Origin: Phycisphaeraceae bacterium
Lineage (GTDB): Bacteria > Planctomycetota > Phycisphaerae > Phycisphaerales > Phycisphaeraceae
NCBI GenBank assembly: GCA_020849625.1
Contig: JADLFV010000012.1
Coordinates: forward strand, 1-44,866
DNA: 44,866 bases
Direction: 5' to 3'
Shown here in pieces: positions 41,110-44,866 of the stretch. Positions within the stretch are counted from its first letter, which is position 1, and each line of letters starts with the position of its first letter. The translations under genes were made by a program, and so were the position numbers. The notes under the pieces were generated by a model, which saw nothing but the letters and a program-made list of their open reading frames with translations, did no database searches and was not told the origin of the DNA.

Positions 41110-42381
41110 ATGAACGTTTACGAACTGAAGCCGAGCCGCGTGCACTGGCGCCTGGGCCGGGGAGGCATGGCCTACCTGGCGGTGACGCTGGTGATTCTGA
41201 GCACCGCGGTCTATTCGCAGGCCAACCTGATGTTTTGGGCCTTCGGCCTGATGATCGGCGGGTTCGTGGTCACGGCGCTGCTGATGATGATCTGTATGCG
41301 CAAGCTGTCGGTGCATCGCATGATGCCCAATCACGGGGTGACCGACGAGCCGCTGGTGCTGCGTTATCAGATCGCCAATCGCTCGAAGCTGGCGGTGTTC
41401 GGGCTGCTGATCTGCGAGACGTGGGGCAAGGGCGATCGCGGCTGGCTCAAGAGCGGGGCAGTGGCGGACGGTCTACTGGGTTCGCGGCCCAGCGGCTGGC
41501 TGCTGCACCTGGGCCCGCGGCAGACCCTGCAGGCCGAGGCCATCTGCTGGCCGCGGCGGCGGGGCGTGTTGCAGTTCGAGCGCATCGTGCTCGAGAGCGG
41601 TTTTCCCTTCGCCATGATGCACAAGGTGCTGGAGTTCGAAGCCCCGGCCGAGGTGCTGGTGTATCCGCGCCTGTTTCGCATTCATCGCCGGCTGCTTTCC
41701 TGCCTGTCACGCAGCGAGAGCGGCGGGAGCAAGCAGACCGATCGCCGCGGCGGCACGGAGGATTTCTTCGGCCTGCGCGGCTACCGCGTCGGCGACAGCG
41801 TGCGCCTGATCGACTGGAAGCACACTGCCAGCACCGGCAACGTCGTGGTACGCGAAATGACCAGGCCCAGTCTGCCGCAGGTGATGATCCTGCTGGAGCT
41901 GCGCAGCTCCGACGGCAAGGGGCCGGACAGCGGCTTCAGCGAAGCCTGCGAACGCGCCATCAGCCTCGCAGCGTCTCTGGCCTGCGATGCGTACCTCAAC
42001 GGTTACCAGATCGGCCTGGAAGTCGCCGGCAAGGGCGCTGCCGAGCGCGTGCAACTGCACCACAGCCTGCCCCACCGCACGCGCATCATCGACATGCTGG
42101 CCAAGCTGGACTACAGCCGCCTGGGCAATCTGTCAGCCAAAACCGATCGCCCGACGGTGATCGTGCGGGTCGGCAGCGGCGCTCCGGGTCTGAGCCAGGC
42201 CCGCGGCAGTTACATCACACGTCCGTTGATTCTCGGCGGCGATGATCTGGAGCAGTACGCGCAGGCTGGGGACAGCGGGTCGCTTTACGAGATGATTCAG
42301 CGCAGCACGCCGATGAACATGCGGCGCAGGCAGGGCGGGCTGTTGCGATCGCTGCTGACGGATAAGACATCAACGTTATGA
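41110..42381 (+). CDS. DUF58 membrane protein
   Basis: A 423-residue protein with two N-terminal membrane segments (about 20-60) and the DUF58 signature GTEDFFGLRGYRVGDSVRLI plus DWKHTASTGNVVVREM near 220-255. A von Willebrand-like part follows. DUF58 proteins usually sit beside a MoxR ATPase and a transglutaminase; here the TgpA-like gene follows with an ATGA overlap, while no MoxR gene is in the window. ATG 41110 is taken rather than TTG 41107. Confidence 0.88.
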   Translation: MNVYELKPSRVHWRLGRGGMAYLAVTLVILSTAVYSQANLMFWAFGLMIGGFVVTALLMMICMRKLSVHRMMPNHGVTDEPLVLRYQIANRSKLAVFGLLICETWGKGDRGWLKSGAVADGLLGSRPSGWLLHLGPRQTLQAEAICWPRRRGVLQFERIVLESGFPFAMMHKVLEFEAPAEVLVYPRLFRIHRRLLSCLSRSESGGSKQTDRRGGTEDFFGLRGYRVGDSVRLIDWKHTASTGNVVVREMTRPSLPQVMILLELRSSDGKGPDSGFSEACERAISLAASLACDAYLNGYQIGLEVAGKGAAERVQLHHSLPHRTRIIDMLAKLDYSRLGNLSAKTDRPTVIVRVGSGAPGLSQARGSYITRPLILGGDDLEQYAQAGDSGSLYEMIQRSTPMNMRRRQGGLLRSLLTDKTSTL

Positions 42382-44744
42382 AGGTGGACAAGATATTTCG
42401 CGGCTTGGTGTTCGCCCAGGTGCTGCTGGGGGTGGTGGCATTCTGCATCGCGGAGCGCAACGTGGGCATGTTGTTGATCGCAGGCTCGCTGACGGTGCTC
42501 AGCCGCTATGTCACCGAAGGCCCGGCCGGCTGGTCGGTGCCGCGCTGGATGCTGAACCTGCTGGCGGCGGCGGCGATCTGCGGGCTGCTGCTGGAGATCG
42601 GCTGGAAGCGGGCCTACGTGATCGTGGCCATGGGCCATTTCGTCATGTGGCTGCAGATCATTCAGCTTTACGCTCCCCGCCGCAATCGCGACTACGGCCA
42701 GGTGTTGGTGCTCAATCTCATGCTGATGGTCGGGGCCAGCATCCTGAGCGTGTCGATGTTTTACGGCCTGCTGCTGGGGATTTACTGCATCCTGGGCTTG
42801 TGGACGGTGCTGTGGTTCCAGCTCAAGAGCACCGCGGACCAGGTCGCCGATGCCAACCGTCTGGGCGCGCCGCCCCGCGGCAGCGTGGCGGGTCAGGCCC
42901 GTCGCCCGCACGTCGATCCCGTGGTCGGCACGGGTTATCGCTGGCACCTGCGTCTGATCGCCCTGTTCATTGCCGTGGTCTGCGCCACGGTTTCAGCGGT
43001 GGCATTCGTCGCTCTGCCCCGCGGTAAAGATTCCTTCCTGGCTCAATATCTGAAAGTGCCGGGCCTCAATGTCAGCAAGACCGGCTTCAGCAACCAGGTC
43101 AGCCTGGCCGCCGGCGCCGCATCCGTCACCGACAACGAGCCGGTGCTCAACATGCAGGTGATGCTCGACGGCCGGCCCGTGCAGGGCGATCAGCACAGTT
43201 GGCTGCTGCGGGGCGCGGCCCTGGATTACTACGACCCGCGCACCCACGTCTGGGGGCGGGTGGAAACCCAGGATTCGACCACCCGCATGTCCCTGATCAA
43301 CGGGCAGCGCCTGTTTGACGATTCCGGAGCCGACACCGTCAACCAGTACCAGGCCCGCATCACCATGCGCAAGAACTCGCCGCAGGCGCTGTTCGCGGTC
43401 ATGCCCCTGACTTACCTGGCCAGCGATCAACTCGACGGCATCACCTACAGTCCCATCGACCATCAGATCTCGCTCAACTTCACCGGCTCCAGCACCGGGT
43501 TCGGCACCACCGGCACCACCGGAACCCCGCTTGTGGCGGAGGCCGGCTCCAACGCCAGCGGCCTGATCTACACCATCCGCTGGCCCGCGATCGAATCCAC
43601 CCTCACCGTCATGCCGCCGGTGTACGATTTTGGTCGTCGCTGGAGCCGGCAGTTTCCGTCCTTCAGTTTTCAGCCGCAGCGTTACGCCCGTTCATGGTTC
43701 ATCCAGCGCGATCGCATCGCCGAGCTGGTCGAGCAGGTGATCGGTCAGCAGGGCCTGTCGCGCGATCCGCAACGGTCACACAGCGATGACGATCCGCGCA
43801 TCGTGCAGGCCCTGGCTGACTATCTGCGCCGCGAGTATCACTATGCCCTCGATCATCCCGCCACGCCCGCTCAGCAGGACCCGCTGATCGATTTTATGTT
43901 CAATCACAAGACCGGCCACTGCGAGCTGTTCGCCGCCGCCCTGGCCGCCATGTGCCGCAGCGTCAACATCCCCGCCCGCCTGGTCACCGGCTATCGCGTT
44001 TCCGAATACAACCGCGTGGGCGGGTATTACGTGGTGCGTGAGAGCAACGCCCATGCCTGGTGCGAAGTGGACCTGGGCCCCAGGCTCGGCTGGCACACCT
44101 TCGATCCCACGCCCCCCGCCCAGGTCGCCGCCGAGCACGATCCCGGCTACTCCTGGCTGCGCAGCCTGCGCGAGCTGCACGACTACTTCGAGTTCCACTG
44201 GCTGCGCTCGGTCGTGGCCTACGATCCGAAGATCCGCAACGAGGTGCTGCAGACCATCAGCCAGAGCACGCGCCACACACTCAGCTCCGATGACAATGTC
44301 ATCGGCAGCACCGTCAAGTTCCTGCGCGACCTGCCCCGGTTGTGGCGGCTGGATCGGCTCAACTACAGCATCGCCGGGTTCATCATGATCGTCATCGGCA
44401 TCGCCCTGATCAGCCTGGCCCGCACGCTGATTATCCGCCGCAATCGTCTGATCGCCCTCCAACTGAACTGTCTGCCTCGCCGCCATCGCCGGGGCCTCAG
44501 CCGCAAGTTGCGCTTCTATCTGCTGATGCTCGAGCTGCTGGATCGACATGGCCACCAGCGTCCGTTGTGGCAGAGCCCGCGCCACTTCGCCGAGAACCTG
44601 GTCAGCTTCAACGCCGAGCGCTTCGAGCCGGTGTTGAACCTGACCGACTGCTTCTACGAGATTCGCTTCGGCCACCGCCAGCCCGACGAGCCGCGCATCC
44701 GCGACAACCTGCGCCGCCTGGAGCAGGCGTTGGCCCAGCGCTAG
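42378..44744 (+). CDS. TgpA-like membrane transglutaminase
   Basis: A 788-residue protein with a DUF3488-type N-terminus (about six membrane segments to residue 215), a periplasmic transglutaminase-like domain with Cys515 (KTGHCELFAA), His559 (SNAHAWCEV) and Asp576 (WHTFDPTPP), one more membrane segment near 670-690 and a cytoplasmic DUF4129-like tail. This matches TgpA of Pseudomonas, an essential envelope protein of unknown substrate. It overlaps the DUF58 gene and ends the scpB-lipoprotein-DUF58-TgpA operon. It is the second transglutaminase fold protein in this window, and the two are not closely related. Confidence 0.93.
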   Translation: MKVDKIFRGLVFAQVLLGVVAFCIAERNVGMLLIAGSLTVLSRYVTEGPAGWSVPRWMLNLLAAAAICGLLLEIGWKRAYVIVAMGHFVMWLQIIQLYAPRRNRDYGQVLVLNLMLMVGASILSVSMFYGLLLGIYCILGLWTVLWFQLKSTADQVADANRLGAPPRGSVAGQARRPHVDPVVGTGYRWHLRLIALFIAVVCATVSAVAFVALPRGKDSFLAQYLKVPGLNVSKTGFSNQVSLAAGAASVTDNEPVLNMQVMLDGRPVQGDQHSWLLRGAALDYYDPRTHVWGRVETQDSTTRMSLINGQRLFDDSGADTVNQYQARITMRKNSPQALFAVMPLTYLASDQLDGITYSPIDHQISLNFTGSSTGFGTTGTTGTPLVAEAGSNASGLIYTIRWPAIESTLTVMPPVYDFGRRWSRQFPSFSFQPQRYARSWFIQRDRIAELVEQVIGQQGLSRDPQRSHSDDDPRIVQALADYLRREYHYALDHPATPAQQDPLIDFMFNHKTGHCELFAAALAAMCRSVNIPARLVTGYRVSEYNRVGGYYVVRESNAHAWCEVDLGPRLGWHTFDPTPPAQVAAEHDPGYSWLRSLRELHDYFEFHWLRSVVAYDPKIRNEVLQTISQSTRHTLSSDDNVIGSTVKFLRDLPRLWRLDRLNYSIAGFIMIVIGIALISLARTLIIRRNRLIALQLNCLPRRHRRGLSRKLRFYLLMLELLDRHGHQRPLWQSPRHFAENLVSFNAERFEPVLNLTDCFYEIRFGHRQPDEPRIRDNLRRLEQALAQR

Positions 44745-44761
44745 AGCAAACCAATTCCAAG

Positions 44762-44798
44762 CGTAGCGCGTTCGGCGCTTGTTAGGTGTTGCGCTACG
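44762..44798. repeat. Inverted repeat after the TgpA-like gene
   Basis: CGTAGCGC at 44762-44769 pairs with GCGCTACG at 44791-44798. A second weaker pair, GTAGCTTCC and GGAGCTAC, follows up to 44854. There is no T-run. Confidence 0.55.
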
Positions 44799-44856
44799 AG
44801 CTGCGATCCGGTAGCTTCCTCTGCGGACACTTGTCTCACCGCGCAAGGAGCTACGG

Positions 44857-44866
44857 ATGGCCCGAC
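44857..44866 (+). CDS. Start of a gene cut by the right edge
   Basis: AAGGAG at 44845-44850 is followed after 6 bases by ATG GCC CGA. Only three codons are visible, so nothing can be said about the product. The spacing makes a real start likely. Confidence 0.4.

Overview
The window looks like chromosomal DNA of a GC-rich planctomycete, most likely of the Phycisphaerae. The basis is four secreted proteins ending in PEP-CTERM sorting signals (two of them with dockerin-like calcium repeats), a long T5SS/PEP-CTERM-type repeat protein, a DUF1559-style prepilin-like protein, a DUF58 plus TgpA-like transglutaminase pair, and many short interspersed repeats at and inside genes. No rRNA, tRNA, CRISPR array or prophage is visible; at most the first residues of a transposase lie at the left edge.

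Layout. 1-472: possible transposase start, then a non-coding stretch with a terminator. 473-2874 (minus): nfeD-like and flotillin genes (membrane microdomain pair). 3042-6662 (minus): three overlapping genes, a GT2 glycosyltransferase, a BshC-like protein and a secreted transglutaminase. 6711-6956: a 246-bp inverted repeat. 6953-11407: rsmA (minus) diverging from mutL, which overlaps an RDD-ChaN fusion gene. 11634-15585: fusA with a structured leader, and a GT39-like membrane glycosyltransferase. 15671-18192 (minus): PEP-CTERM protein, prepilin-like protein, His-rich secreted protein and a Fur-family regulator with a candidate operator. 18325-23811: ribD (minus), AsmA-like protein with anmK and murQ (cell wall recycling), a 331-bp inverted repeat, and ychF (minus). 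24114-26281: an ECF sigma factor, ZAS anti-sigma factor and Metal_resist-like periplasmic protein, divergent from a secreted protein with four DGSCQ repeats; this is a candidate metal or envelope stress circuit. 26681-35544: the large repeat protein, a HlyD/ABC exporter, a PQQ-type sugar dehydrogenase-like protein and a matrixin-like protease. 35725-36620 (minus): queF and a frameshifted gene. 36800-39742: gatC, gatA and a ROK kinase. 40007-44744: scpB, lipoprotein, DUF58 and TgpA-like genes in one overlapping operon.

Two cross-cutting patterns stand out. First, short repeat families are found inside reading frames and not only between genes: copies of CTTCCGGGGGCGGGGG lie in mutL, murQ, the HlyD gene, scpB, the anti-sigma gene and the transglutaminase gene, and mutL alone carries at least five low-complexity insertions. 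Second, several operon-leading genes lack a Shine-Dalgarno sequence and have a -10-like TACAAT, TACGAT or TACAGT exactly 6 bases before the ATG (mutL, scpB, GT2, transglutaminase), which suggests leaderless transcripts.

All functions are assigned by reading motifs and comparing with remembered families; no database search was run.
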